From Thermodesulfobacteriota bacterium (GTDB taxonomy: Bacteria; Desulfobacterota; SM23-61): 39,390 nt of DNA. This document shows positions 34,301 through 38,958 of the stretch, in pieces; the stretch's first letter is position 1; the number at the start of each line of letters is the position of its first letter. The notes beneath the pieces are model-generated. The model was not told the DNA's origin and did no database searches. It was given only the letters and a program-made list of their open reading frames with translations. The translations under genes and the position numbers were made by a program. The stretch spans positions 1-39,390 of the forward strand of contig JASEHN010000001.1 in the NCBI GenBank assembly GCA_030018715.1, given 5' to 3'.

Positions 34301-36133
34301 CTCTTCAGCCGCTTTGGGTTCAATCCCCTCAAGTGGTTCCGGGATGCCTTCAATCTGGTGGCCAAGGATGAAGACACCTTGAGGTATCGCCGGGAGTGGG
34401 AAGCCGGTGGCGGCTCTCTGGCAACCCTGGCGCAGTCCATGGTGGCTCCGGAACAGATCACCAGCGAAACCATCATAGGGAAGAAAAAGGGTATGGCTTA
34501 CCATGTCCATCCGCTTTCGGCCCTGCGCCATGCTTCGGCTTACCTGGAGAATATGACTCGGTTCTCCATTTACAAACAGGGCCGGGAGAAGGGCTTGAGC
34601 CATGCCGACGCAATTCACGAGGCCCGGCGCACTACCCTGGATTTTGCTCGACACGGCGGGCATCCGATAGTTCGCTACCTTAATATGATCGTCCCCTTCT
34701 GGAACGCTTCCATTCAGGGAGCGGACAAACTGATCACCGAGCTTTCTGGCCCTAACAAATGGGCAGTGATGCGGCGGATGTCGCTGCTCACCACCGCGTC
34801 TATCCTGCTATGGACTCTGGCTCGCCAGGACGATCGCTACAAAGAGCTGGAGGATTGGGAGAAAAATTACTTCTGGCATATCCCCCTGGGCAAGAATGGC
34901 CCCATGCTGCGATTCCCCAAACCTTTTGAGGCCGGAATCCTTTTCGCCTCCATGCCGGAGCGGATGCTGGAGTGGGCGGTGGATAAGGACGCGGGCGGGG
35001 TAAAGAAAGCCCTGGGGGCGGCCTGGCAGGCATTAACCCCTGAGTTCATCCCTGCCATCGTGCGTCCCATCGTGGAGGGCAGCGCCAATTACAACTGGTT
35101 CACGGGGCGCCCCATCGAGGATGCGAGCCTACAGAACCTCCCCGCGGAACTGCGGGCCAAGCCCTGGACTTCGGAACTGGCCAAGGCCGTTAGCCGTCAT
35201 GCGGGGCCCGTGGTCTCTCCCCTGGTGGAACTGAGCCCGGTGAAGGTGGAGCATTTCGTCCGGTCCATGACGGGCGGCCTGGGCGCCAACTACTTCTTCC
35301 TTGGTATTGACGCACTCTTGCGGAAGGCTGGGGCCCTGGAAGATATTCCTCAACCCACCAAAGATACCATCGAAAAGATCTGGGGGGTGAGGGCCTTCTT
35401 CACCAAACCTCCTACCGGCTACCGGGCCAAGACGGTGAACGACTTTTTTGAGGCTTACCAGAAGTCCATTCAAGCAGATCAGGGATGGAAACTTCTATGG
35501 AACGCTGGGAGCATGGACAAGCTGGACAAATTCCTGGCCGACAACCCCGAGGCCATGTTCGCCAGGGTCGCCCGGGAACAGGTAGATGCGATGGGGAAGA
35601 TTAAAAAAGAACGAAACGCCATCTACCAAAGCCGGGTTCTCTCTTCAGAGCAGAAGCGGGCCAAGCTGGACGCCCTCGACGAGCAGATCGTCAATGTGGC
35701 CCGGGCCGGCAACGCCCTGATGGACCCGGAAGTGGCCGAAGCTCTCAAGATGCCCTCCCGATTCAAGACTGAGGCGGGCAGCCGCAAATCCCTGGACCTG
35801 GACGGCTACTATAAGATGGTGGTTGAATCCGTGGGGGACGCTTATGACGCCATCCAAAAGGACCTTCCCCGGATAATCAGGATGGACGAAGCCCAACGCC
35901 AACGCTACCTCATCAAGATCATCCGCCAGGCCCGGGATGAATATCAGCCTGTCCTCAAGAAGCCGGAAGGCGTGATGAAGCCCTATCGGTTCTCAAGCCT
36001 GCTGGACAAGCCGACTCGGAAGGAGCGGGCCTGGCAGCAGGTGATGGGCTTCCGCAAAATCAACCCTGGACTTATAACCGGCTATCGACTAAAGCCGGAA
36101 GAAGAAAAGGAGGTGGGCCATGCCCCCAATTAG
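22313..36133 (+). CDS. Giant DarB-like polyvalent protein (4,606 residues)
   Basis: Start at 22313 is preferred because the SD AGGGGAG precedes it; an in-frame ATG at 22298 lacks one. In order: hydrophobic helical N-terminus (to about 390); Pro-rich linkers; DdrB/ParB-like domain (about 720-1100); adenine-N6 DNA methylase (motif I near 1385, NPPF 1449-1452); SH3-like modules (about 1745-1860); SF2 helicase of SNF2/strawberry-notch style (Walker A K1982, DESH 2101-2104, QLLGRIHRTGQ 2486-2496); RadC/JAB-like HxHPSG...SMAD (3178-3191); zincin HEVGH 3806-3810 with E3862; and a polyvalent-protein C-terminal region. Such proteins, like P1 DarB, are thought to be carried in the virion and injected to resist restriction. 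Which enzymes are active is not shown here. Confidence 0.85.
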   Translation: MPFLDEEQGLTSLRSAAATPSVEAPKLPSGWWDTPAEPASAESVDLPKFMSESDFDYQAGRQEHLARKKEAEAVEVERSLPGEIGASVVRGALVLAKLPVQVAKIVGADVLGSETVKKAAVPIIEGIEDIAESPDWKPSKWAGGEPIDLDRIISNPREVIGQITSQATNPRFWASQLPEGAMSMIPVIVGAWAPRAVAMARNLGTALEAAKVAGDTAKIVEIGKKLNRLSIIGMYGMAMAMEAGQAEEKVREYELKNPDKPIPWANRVISILGTGVVAGGLEALSFGRVFMGKYGGKVGLPEMIKQVFAGKEGGLIVRKILDSVATEGVTEGAQSFVENAFAKWGFDADQKLTEGIVESVLIGAALGGISGTFAGLNVRHKAVKEVAARIQETRRLSEEEYQSTLQAAEEGAARGEVVRQMRPPEEVEAPSPYTIRDLRERPRVEQEIPPGETPLVDEMGRPIRPTEEDARLREILAKPAWERTADEKLWADRYRRELDALGETITGKTPRPAPQRLIVPPAFGGPRPATPTPMGVAGAEAVAVATAPEAPNLNERVSQLIAAVEETGDPNAAQELNGILIANQKEIGDLFRVPEREIPGLKPIADRLESLIRQVEETGDPKAALELHGLLAANRDVLSGVVRREIAGRSGLPQAPMGVTGAEVAEAATKKPTPAPGATVAAPGAPPSPGATPPVAPEPITPPLTQGSNLGKEAIAITARGTEVKTQFAVVEADDLTVSHDDGLDENPDYPQELQPRDRTRAASKLQVAEIANNPNPRRLADNPMASDGAPIIGPDFLMESGNARTIALKRVYNNKGYEAQATKYKNWLIDHAQGFGLDPDVVRQAKAPILVRVRTEEVGPQDREQLVREFNERTTAPMSPVEQARSDAQAMLDSNILEIFVPNEDGEIMRATNAPFIRRFMSEVVGNAEMGAYYDPKGNINQAGIIRIRNAIFAAAYGDAAVLERLAESTSDAAKNITAALTMVAPRMAIAQRQVRDGQLYPLDLNDHLAEAASILQSLREQGIGIADYLAQGNMIEPVANLTRDLLKFFGDFGRSRKKIAATFNAYLDIVEAAGDPRQGVLVETGVSIPTREEVLQAAIQRMEASHGTGTAVSPDLQQGEAPSGEALGGLAGEEKPVGVEGPGLSAPAPKPKPLSAIGQKLATIREQFKDIDEDRARTVLRALPDASPTEAAIMAQDEELFSIVGRGSLSEAERRFIAEKLRQLQPGLPGLGGGGIFDIPPEPKPKLPPGIAPKPAKIDTVELAKMFYTSDLRGDINLSDLMKQVQQRRNIPPEWLQMPSYRKQVEEALELALVYANRSIVAGGETQKDVAGTLRKLIDLYNRQPALTSRTSTTIRNQAYSTPAPLAYLMDKVTGITKDSWVYEPTAGNGMLLIGANPKQTLANEIDPLRAEHLRSQGFDVVSKDAQSLVGKEGGPQENSVDVVVANPPFGSLDTPVDFDGYKISKLEHLITLDALKAMDDDGRAAFIIGGHSFAAPLGGAMDKLTNADRVFFNYLYSRYNVTHHINIDGKVYERMGTKFPIRLITIEGRKAQPDKAAAPYKIEQIEVAKTFGDVYKLLKGDIDARAEGTVAPGLSQEQPAGPRRPGGVYLSPGGEEGAGRGILPGGLEGEGPRPGQEGGEVGGPRRGAPGAGLPGAPSGGPVLPGGREAGGVNRYDQTIPGGVAGAHPGVSPRPKPGEQAGPSGPLLPGPGGRPSQPGRGVTGTEGPQPGRVPPKSIGSGTQVTLPDGTTVTIKEEQTPYTRSLKEEQAPYGEQTVEVVDTDGNVRRIPISQIQGVIDESGKEVKLSDEDRQSLKVFQKNQWVETNDGATGQVTKVRGWGDKMVLTVQGPEGAATVKPADVKNILEGPPAAKREKVATSKPAAEEINLQVPYKPTSKGPAMNTVAPRYMAEAVGNYLEKLQGEIGGLDEFVRGRLGYKTREEMFRVLGAEQIEGVALAIDAIERGTGGFVIGHQTGVGKGRMVAAIMRYAKNQGLVPIFLTENDGLYSAMYRDMQDINADLNPLIMASNPDRARIVDNDGNVIRELDKQAIKEAVKNRRLSAGHDAIFTTYHQMNSRTMTGKMKLLRALAPRSILILDESHKGAGDKSQTGAFLRGHMTGQVRGVVYSSATYAKRPDTMALYHRTELGNLNVDIDTVIDNLVMGGVPLQEWVAHQWALSGQMIRNELSFAGIDIPVEVDMENVTRDRQRSDDLTTGLREILRFSKAFSEWVADLNDDFQKEGEQAEPGFRGGISNTNFASVMHNKISQLLFCLRTDATIKEALTALRQGKKVVIGCYNTMEAFVKDMREAGTIKVGDELNMNFAQVVRKAADSVLIYRVDHGYGGQPETVRVRPEDLPPRLQAMWRNLVTLLESTTTDVPALPIDYIAKALVKEGFKVGEITGREHVLDWEQEGNILRRRSEKEKSDKNTPVNRFNSGEYDALIINSSGSSGISLHSGEKFKDQRPRHMILTQMSNEINEAVQLLGRIHRTGQVNLPSYMIKISSLPGEKRPLAVLQKKLSSLFANISAKGESAYSLDVNDIINQYGDQVIAEMFADDPSLNDRLSGVLDRVIDEDFINAGRDGRVRQIMQAYPDPGHLTKRATGWTSLQPVSVQEEVWSAIDAKYEELVEHLKQIGEYSLESEHLDLQAKTVSKSVLVAGSTQGKSELTSPTYFEAVEAKVQKKPMTKAEIEKRMHANLKGRKPQDLADEIKTKIQQEFDPWIKDRIALMRGAGTPQETVSRFEQGARRALEHTLRLLGEYQIGTALSYPMMNMAGVVYDIKYKPTAGSNPATPSNIKVSMAVDSTMRIYKTSMAGVAGTTRYKMSALEGWLGGSSTDPGWDAALPDKTFETRYLVTGNLLGNPLDTGQMTFFTRDDGKLATGFLMPLNFDLSGHPELQRVMLSQAQAATMLRREGAVVTSNYESVIRRTSTGGYLVEVPRSKAKGGKYFLNDDILARTQGDFYSARGRMVANVRNLEDANAIIDILYQLGVVFSADRATAERLFGDSLAGPTGVAEPPVPYTQLTSKHHAEEVKLAYGSEKAAKQVVQETARQVEIVHRRLQGIPSPGVPGVLAKYRSRIAQEYSKQGWVDLSGYQLEPGRESQQIAELFQVFRNPKMEIMHAIYTKNGVIVAHNAITSGQISHVKPKNIARHLFRLQETAKRLGADKVHILHNHPSGNTEMSMADRAMARVVREGFKTLGKTSKGQGVGGLGNLMGEFIVIDHGKFSYLYEYPGQGQHINYGDYRISSGLRQGRTEGAKIRTPSELAAFVSTLKYDSDKVVLIHLRSSNEINGWSVHNKSILNKPVKQVKQSLKQETKAFNAARVMIITEDEVAVNRLLSQEIKSAPAGGDSLASMVVDIANGRGRSLRGSAEFLWELSGHETGKMARAMWEPQAQYDRTEAEHVLADYDRKMLAPGKRTIWEKIKAAKTEVPESAKGFLERFYNEVVDRFAPMERAEEKLKKAGIVVGPGQSVANALSYMRGQEGRVRQALTGDHVYQSVMAPDENGRMAFTGEIEEVGASLDKRLEPIKKLAAKRGEEVPKVMHDLFNRLMVAQRDLELAGETGARAPGEIKGTRPEDSRAALDALKSIYGDDFKTLEAAARSVREWGDQTILQPLLQVGFIDQARYDEIKDRNEFYIPFKRLMEDIDDYIDANAAALGVKGRVIQQIKGSERAILDPLQMWIELAYKANYAFARNYVTQNIAVLGEYGDPDIKEVPAKYLPVDFAQKQEIDAALRPQLVKLAKALGIDVKVMGAMRGRRLGQFKKWLSQEVQAGGITSEVAKDIQVRFATFEATLAHEVGHGIDDAYGLVKLLIEQGTPEMKRELRRIADQRADSPSNSYKRYIRKKEEQVAEFVSRYIIDKRSVERLAPNALAKFEGYLRQNDKLKPLLNFKLSHQTGVLEAINRVWARSPLPPEPGTIPYYRDGKQLWLKVPPDIFQATQSMMPSEIGILLKVAKAPADLLRAGAVLTPEFALARNPFRDVIQAYLFSRFGFNPLKWFRDAFNLVAKDEDTLRYRREWEAGGGSLATLAQSMVAPEQITSETIIGKKKGMAYHVHPLSALRHASAYLENMTRFSIYKQGREKGLSHADAIHEARRTTLDFARHGGHPIVRYLNMIVPFWNASIQGADKLITELSGPNKWAVMRRMSLLTTASILLWTLARQDDRYKELEDWEKNYFWHIPLGKNGPMLRFPKPFEAGILFASMPERMLEWAVDKDAGGVKKALGAAWQALTPEFIPAIVRPIVEGSANYNWFTGRPIEDASLQNLPAELRAKPWTSELAKAVSRHAGPVVSPLVELSPVKVEHFVRSMTGGLGANYFFLGIDALLRKAGALEDIPQPTKDTIEKIWGVRAFFTKPPTGYRAKTVNDFFEAYQKSIQADQGWKLLWNAGSMDKLDKFLADNPEAMFARVAREQVDAMGKIKKERNAIYQSRVLSSEQKRAKLDALDEQIVNVARAGNALMDPEVAEALKMPSRFKTEAGSRKSLDLDGYYKMVVESVGDAYDAIQKDLPRIIRMDEAQRQRYLIKIIRQARDEYQPVLKKPEGVMKPYRFSSLLDKPTRKERAWQQVMGFRKINPGLITGYRLKPEEEKEVGHAPN
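25635..25790 (+). CDS. Nested +1-frame ORF at DdrB/methylase junction (51 aa, candidate)
   Basis: Inside the giant gene but in the +1 frame. A GGAGG lies seven bases before the ATG. It encodes a basic 51-residue protein (start MAQEQPYRLTYSKVRPQVV). Nearly all codons end in G or C, while the giant frame here reads a Gly/Pro/Ala-rich linker with more A/T endings. It lies between the DdrB-like and methylase domains. It may be an overlapping gene or the relic of a separate gene before fusion. Small size keeps confidence low. Confidence 0.4.
   Translation: MAQEQPYRLTYSKVRPQVVKRLAALPGKKSPWGLKALGLAPRPQNQNLSRP
27069..27533 (+). CDS. Nested +1-frame gene at methylase/helicase junction (154 aa)
   Basis: Fully inside the giant ORF but in the +1 frame, with SD AAAGGAGA and six bases to ATG. 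It encodes an acidic, helix-rich 154-residue protein with a folded-looking first part (VLWLPDFLRN, then VGLGVFIYPQVA and AEYYLEAWKEKVRGL) and a Glu/Asp-rich C-terminus. Its codons end mostly in G or C, the usual pattern of these genes. The giant frame over the same bases is a repetitive Gly/Pro linker with many A/T-ending codons. Coding signal therefore sits in the nested frame, so this is probably a translated overlapping gene. Function unknown. Confidence 0.65.
   Translation: MPAQKVLWLPDFLRNSRPARVGLGVFIYPQVAKKGPDAEYYLEAWKEKVRGLVKKVAKWEGHVEVLRVLDCLGPQVADQYFPGDEKQEELIDMIRQSPEVSLEHILEYLRDPSPANKQDLLDHYSQDPEEDHLSPEEELQEQKDLNLDEFLLSL
31437..31646 (+). CDS. Nested +1-frame ORF at helicase/JAB junction (69 aa, weak candidate)
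   Basis: +1 frame inside the giant gene, GAGGTG about ten bases upstream of ATG. The first 36 or so codons encode a Lys/Ser/Pro-rich segment (start MAPKKQQSKSSKKPP) with mostly G/C-ending codons; later codons are mixed, and the giant frame here reads as plausible helix. It shares frame and junction position with the ORFs at 25635 and 27069, which is why it is listed. Chance is a real alternative. Confidence 0.25.
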   Translation: MAPKKQQSKSSKKPPVRSKSSTGDSKEYPAQECRGFWPNIAPASLKNILSRDGLICLDTNSNPAENPSK

Positions 36134-36482
36134 ACGAGTCAAGAGGATCAAGAGGGTGTTCACCTTTGCTTGGGACGAGGTATTGAAGTCTCAGCCTTCG
36201 GTGATGGAGGGGAAAATCCACCAAATCCACTTCCGGGTGCCCAATTCCGTGAACAATGTGGCCGCCACTTTGACCCTGGAAGACGAGGATGACTACGAAA
36301 TCTACAGCTCTGGGGCCAGGGCAGAGGACGCCAATTACAACCTCATCCCCACCCCGATTCCCCTGCTGGTGGCCGGGAACTTCACCTTCAAGGTGACGCT
36401 GGCTGGCGCCCCGGGGGTCGAGGGGCCTCCGCCATCCGATCCGGTTGCCGCTGTGGCCGTGATTTACTACGACGGCATCTAG
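36120..36482 (+). CDS. Small virion-like beta protein, unknown
   Basis: 120 residues, overlapping the giant gene by 14 bases, with SD AAAGGAGG. After a basic start (IRRVKRIKR) it is beta-rich with a typical sandwich-like run (YEIYSSG, then GNFTFKVTLAG) and ends in AVIYYDGI. No enzyme motif. Probably a minor structural protein. Its stop lies within an 11-base tandem repeat at 36471-36492. Confidence 0.55.
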   Translation: MPPIRRVKRIKRVFTFAWDEVLKSQPSVMEGKIHQIHFRVPNSVNNVAATLTLEDEDDYEIYSSGARAEDANYNLIPTPIPLLVAGNFTFKVTLAGAPGVEGPPPSDPVAAVAVIYYDGI

Positions 36483-36492
36483 ACGGCATCTA
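36471..36492 (+). repeat. Perfect tandem 11-base duplication across a stop codon
   Basis: GACGGCATCTA occurs twice in direct succession. The TAG stop of the upstream gene is formed at the junction of the two copies (36480-36482). The copies are identical, so the duplication is recent or selected. Confidence 0.85.
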
Positions 36493-36512
36493 AGGGTAGG
36501 AGGGCTCTATGA

Positions 36513-36926
36513 ATGACCCGGATAGTCGAAGCCTTCGGGCCCCACCTGATTCTGGACGGGTTCGGATGCAATGCGGCCGCCTTGGTGGACAAGGAGGGGG
36601 TGCGGCGGTTTCTGGACCGGACTCCGGATCTCATTGGCATGACCAAAATCATGCCCCCTTTTGTCTTTCGTTTCCCCCGGACAGGCGGTTTGTCCGGCAT
36701 CGTCATCATCGCCGAGAGCCACATCAGCGTCCACACCTGGCCGGAGAAAGGGTCTCTGCAACTGGACATCTTTTCCTGCAAGCAATTTGATGTGCGGCAG
36801 GCCATTAATGAGGCGGTGCGGCAGTTTGGGATTAAGGAGTATGACCGTCAGGTTTTGGACCGGGGATTGGAGTTTCCGCGCAGCCTTGCCTTTGACTACC
36901 TTATCTCTGAACGGGTGAAGAAGTGA
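36513..36926 (+). CDS. speD: SpeD-family pyruvoyl decarboxylase (AdoMet decarboxylase-like)
   Basis: 137 residues, the size of a class 1B bacterial S-adenosylmethionine decarboxylase proenzyme. The signature ESHISVHTWPE is present; S69 is the expected self-cleavage and pyruvoyl residue, H74 lies five and C89 (in DIFSCK) twenty residues later, the spacing of the well-studied Thermotoga enzyme. Such enzymes make decarboxylated AdoMet, the aminopropyl donor for spermidine. Some SpeD homologs have become ornithine or arginine decarboxylases, so substrate is uncertain. Start at 36513: AGGAGG is nine bases upstream; an ATG at 36509 in another frame is rejected. It sits beside the lysis genes, an unusual place for a metabolic gene. 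Confidence 0.85.
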   Translation: MTRIVEAFGPHLILDGFGCNAAALVDKEGVRRFLDRTPDLIGMTKIMPPFVFRFPRTGGLSGIVIIAESHISVHTWPEKGSLQLDIFSCKQFDVRQAINEAVRQFGIKEYDRQVLDRGLEFPRSLAFDYLISERVKK

Positions 36927-37207
36927 CCGGCCAGGAATTCAATGCAATTTTGCTCTCCCTGTTGGGTATTGCGGCTTTGGTGGGAGCTATCCTCTTCTGG
37001 CGCATGTTCACCCGCATGGAGAAAAAAATAGATGACTGGTTTTCTCTGCATCTTGGATGCCGGGAGCGCCAATTCAAAGAATTTACCAATAAAAAAGAAT
37101 TCGATGAATGGAAAAAAGGTCGAGATTTATTATGGCGGCGGATTAACCGTCATGCACATGATAAGGATGGGAAAGTAGTCATTACAGAGAGTCCGGAAGG
37201 GGTTTAA
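36923..37207 (+). CDS. Single-pass membrane protein, holin-accessory candidate
   Basis: 94 residues, GTG start overlapping the SpeD stop (GTGA). One transmembrane segment at about 8-26 (ILLSLLGIAALVGAILFWRMF), then a charged, helical domain rich in Lys/Arg/Glu. It precedes the endolysin, so a holin, antiholin or membrane-anchored lysis accessory is likely. Coiled-coil proteins of this size and topology also occur in Mu-like phages. No defining motif. Confidence 0.5.
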   Translation: MTGQEFNAILLSLLGIAALVGAILFWRMFTRMEKKIDDWFSLHLGCRERQFKEFTNKKEFDEWKKGRDLLWRRINRHAHDKDGKVVITESPEGV

Positions 37208-37209
37208 TC

Positions 37210-37323
37210 ATGGGAAGTATAAACGCTGCTCAAGGTGGGCCGCCTACTCCGCTTTCCGGCGGGGCATGGAAGCGGCGCGGAGACATGGGACATGGGAGAA
37301 GCTGGACGAGCGGGAGAAGATGA
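37210..37323 (+). CDS. Short ORF, probable frameshifted start of the next gene
   Basis: ATG with the purine run GGAAGGGG upstream. In this frame it gives only 37 unremarkable residues ending at 37323. From codon two the +2 frame reads on into a protein-like sequence ending at 37406 (see 37266). Adding one G in the GGG after the ATG would join the start to that frame as MGKYKRCSRWAAYSAF. So this looks like the 5' end of a broken or frameshifted small gene. Confidence 0.3.
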   Translation: MGSINAAQGGPPTPLSGGAWKRRGDMGHGRSWTSGRR

Positions 37324-37406
37324 GTTTAATCGCGGCCTGCGTTAAAGATGAACTCTTTAACCTGCCGACAAGGAGGACCTGGTGGGAGATTTTAACCGGG
37401 CAATAG
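37266..37406 (+). CDS. Small charged protein, possibly truncated at its 5' end
   Basis: 46 residues from ATG 37266 (start MEAARRHGTWEKLDEREK), helical and charged, too good-looking for chance. The same frame is open back to 37179 and reads protein-like sequence (CSRWAAYSAFRRG) but lacks an ATG, GTG or TTG, which supports a one-base indel at the proposed original ATG (37210). It overlaps the endolysin start by 25 bases, and the endolysin SD lies within it. Function unknown; might be a lysis regulator. Confidence 0.45.
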   Translation: MEAARRHGTWEKLDEREKMSLIAACVKDELFNLPTRRTWWEILTGQ

Positions 37407-37843
37407 AGTTCGTGTTGTCAGATCGGATTGAAGGTGGGTACGTCAATAATCCCAAGGACCCGGGCGGCGAGACTAACTTCGGGATTTCGAAGCGGGCCTA
37501 TCCCAAGGAGAACATCAAGGCCCTCACCAAAGAGCGGGCCATCCGGCTTTATAAACGGGACTATTGGGACGCCATCGGTGGCGGCGCCCTCCCCTCCCCC
37601 CTGGACCTGGTGCTGTTCGATTCGGCGGTGAACGAGGGGCCGGGGACCGCCCGGAAGCACCTGGCCGAAGCTCTGGAGGCCCAGGGGCGGAGCAAGGTGG
37701 GAGATGCCAACCCTGAATGGCTGGCGGCCGACATCATCTTCCTGCGCCTGACCCGGTATGCCAGCCTTTCCACCTGGGCCACTTTTGGGAAGGGTTGGGT
37801 GCGGCGCATGGTTATGCTTTACGACGAGGTGCGGGCGGCATGA
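37382..37843 (+). CDS. Endolysin, GH108 muramidase
   Basis: 153 residues, GTG start with AGGAGG five bases upstream. The N-terminus holds the GH108 signature EGGYVNNPKDPGGETNFGIS; E17 is the expected catalytic acid. The C-terminus (LRLTRYASLSTW, then FGKGWVRRM) fits the short peptidoglycan-binding region usual in these lysozymes. It would cleave murein at the end of infection. No signal peptide or N-terminal anchor is seen, so a holin is needed; the next gene is a good candidate. Stop overlaps the next start (ATGA). Confidence 0.88.
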   Translation: MGDFNRAIEFVLSDRIEGGYVNNPKDPGGETNFGISKRAYPKENIKALTKERAIRLYKRDYWDAIGGGALPSPLDLVLFDSAVNEGPGTARKHLAEALEAQGRSKVGDANPEWLAADIIFLRLTRYASLSTWATFGKGWVRRMVMLYDEVRAA

Positions 37844-38124
37844 AGTGGCGGGAGTTCCTCATCGATCCCAGCAGTGGCCAACTGAGCATGAGCCGCTTAT
37901 GTTACGGGATCATCGCGGCTAGCTTGCTGGTGTTTGCCGGAGGGCTGCTCTGGCAGGGGAAGGCTGAGGCCCTGGTGGACCTGCTTAAGACCGCCTTGAT
38001 CACCACCGCGGGGCTGTACGGGGCTAACAGTGTGGCCGGCGCCGTGGCGCGTAGGGGCAAGCCTTCGGCCTCGCCGCCTAAGTCCAAGACTCCCCATGAG
38101 CTCATCGCCCCGCCAAACACATAG
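37840..38124 (+). CDS. Two-transmembrane holin candidate
   Basis: 94 residues beginning in the ATGA overlap with the endolysin. Two hydrophobic segments at about 22-37 (YGIIAASLLVFAGGLLW) and 47-66 (LLKTALITTAGLYGANSV), then a basic, Pro/Ser-rich C-terminus. Size, two-helix topology and place between endolysin and spanins fit a holin that releases the endolysin. An antiholin role is possible. No family signature recognised beyond that. Confidence 0.65.
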   Translation: MKWREFLIDPSSGQLSMSRLCYGIIAASLLVFAGGLLWQGKAEALVDLLKTALITTAGLYGANSVAGAVARRGKPSASPPKSKTPHELIAPPNT

Positions 38125-38133
38125 GAGTCGGAT

Positions 38134-38385
38134 ATGTGGATGCTAACTTGGTTTCTCGGACCTGTCGGCAGGTATGTGGGCATTGCCCTTTTGCTGGCGG
38201 CTCTTTATGGGGGCTGCCAGGTGAAAAGCTGTATCAGTCACCAGGCCGAGGTGAAAGCAAAAACCGCGGAAAAGACCCTGGAGGTGGAACGTGAAGACCA
38301 AAAGGTTAAAGAGCAGGTTCGCCAAATGTCTGATGATGATCTTGCTGACTTCATTCGCCGCGGCGGGGTGCGCCAAAAGCATTGA
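38134..38385 (+). CDS. Inner-membrane spanin subunit (Rz-like)
   Basis: 83 residues. An N-terminal membrane anchor (about 11-28) is followed by a coiled coil (about 36-65, EVKAKTAEKTLEVERED) and the typical i-spanin end with MSDDDLADFIRRGG. SD is TAGGAG. I-spanins span the periplasm and fuse inner and outer membranes with their lipoprotein partner, whose gene begins within this one. Confidence 0.8.
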   Translation: MWMLTWFLGPVGRYVGIALLLAALYGGCQVKSCISHQAEVKAKTAEKTLEVEREDQKVKEQVRQMSDDDLADFIRRGGVRQKH

Positions 38386-38548
38386 GTTTGTGCCGCCGCC
38401 CCTCCGGGCGGCCCCGAAGTTGGAGAGCTTCGCCCCCGACAAAAACGACCAGACCGGGGAAAAGGGTTACTGGATGAATCGGGGAGACGCGGAGGACTTG
38501 GGGGGCTTCTTCGGCCACGTTCATAATGTGAGGGACGCCTGGAAGTAG
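38291..38548 (+). CDS. Outer-membrane spanin lipoprotein (Rz1-like)
   Basis: 85 residues, GTG start inside the i-spanin gene in another frame (95-base overlap). A basic N-terminus, hydrophobic core and lipobox AAGC place the lipidated Cys at residue 27. The mature part has a Pro cluster (VPPPLR) and a short acidic/Gly-rich C-terminus, the usual o-spanin style. The overlap with the i-spanin is the classical Rz/Rz1 architecture and requires a host with an outer membrane. Confidence 0.8.
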   Translation: MKTKRLKSRFAKCLMMILLTSFAAAGCAKSIEFVPPPLRAAPKLESFAPDKNDQTGEKGYWMNRGDAEDLGGFFGHVHNVRDAWK

Positions 38549-38622
38549 GAGGCCCAAACCATGACATTGCGTGATGTTCCCTAGTGGCTGGCGGAAGGCG
38601 CTGCGTTAATGGAGGGCCTATC

Positions 38623-38811
38623 ATGGACTGCCCGGTGATCGCGGTTCGGCATCGGTTGGACGGGGTGAAGGAATTGGCGGTGGAGCACCCGGCAGGGGGC
38701 GTGGGATATAAGCTTTTGGCCCTGTGCCCCTTAACCGCCAACAAGGTAATGCAGGAGCTTGTCAGTCCTCAGAGGGACGGGGGGTGGAGCCGGATTGTGG
38801 TGAGGGGGTAG
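38623..38811 (+). CDS. Small protein after spanins, unknown
   Basis: 62 residues. The ATG at 38623 is chosen for its SD GGAGGG six bases upstream; an in-frame GTG at 38584 has none. The sequence is alpha/beta-like (CPVIAVRHRLDGVKELAV) with no known motif. It is the last forward gene; its end overlaps a convergent minus-strand candidate by 43 bases. Confidence 0.5.
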   Translation: MDCPVIAVRHRLDGVKELAVEHPAGGVGYKLLALCPLTANKVMQELVSPQRDGGWSRIVVRG

Positions 38812-38939
38812 ACGGGCTTCGAGTATTCAATGCCCGGGCCCTGAACAAAGAGCATCAGGTAAAGTTGCCCGCAGGTCTTCTCGTTCTTGGGGTCAACCTT
38901 CTTGGCCCATTCGTGGCGCCGGTCCAGTGGACGCGCCAT
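38769..38939 (-). CDS. Minus-strand small protein, unknown (low support)
   Basis: 56 residues from ATG 38939 (an upstream GTG at 39017 would give 82). The sequence (HEWAKKVDPKNEKTCGQLY, then QGPGIEYSKPV) reads like a real protein and ends with PLTTIRLHPPSL. No good SD. It is downstream of the gene at 39132 and convergent with the forward gene 38623, overlapping it by 43 bases. Listed because of its composition and lack of a better explanation. Confidence 0.4.
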   Translation of the reverse strand: MARPLDRRHEWAKKVDPKNEKTCGQLYLMLFVQGPGIEYSKPVYPLTTIRLHPPSL

Positions 38940-38958
38940 CTGGTTGGTTTGCAGGCTT

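Noticed and set aside
36509..36790. ATG at 36509 just before the SpeD start
   Set aside because: It shares the same SD region but gives an Arg/Ser/Pro-rich frame; the 36513 frame encodes an intact SpeD signature.
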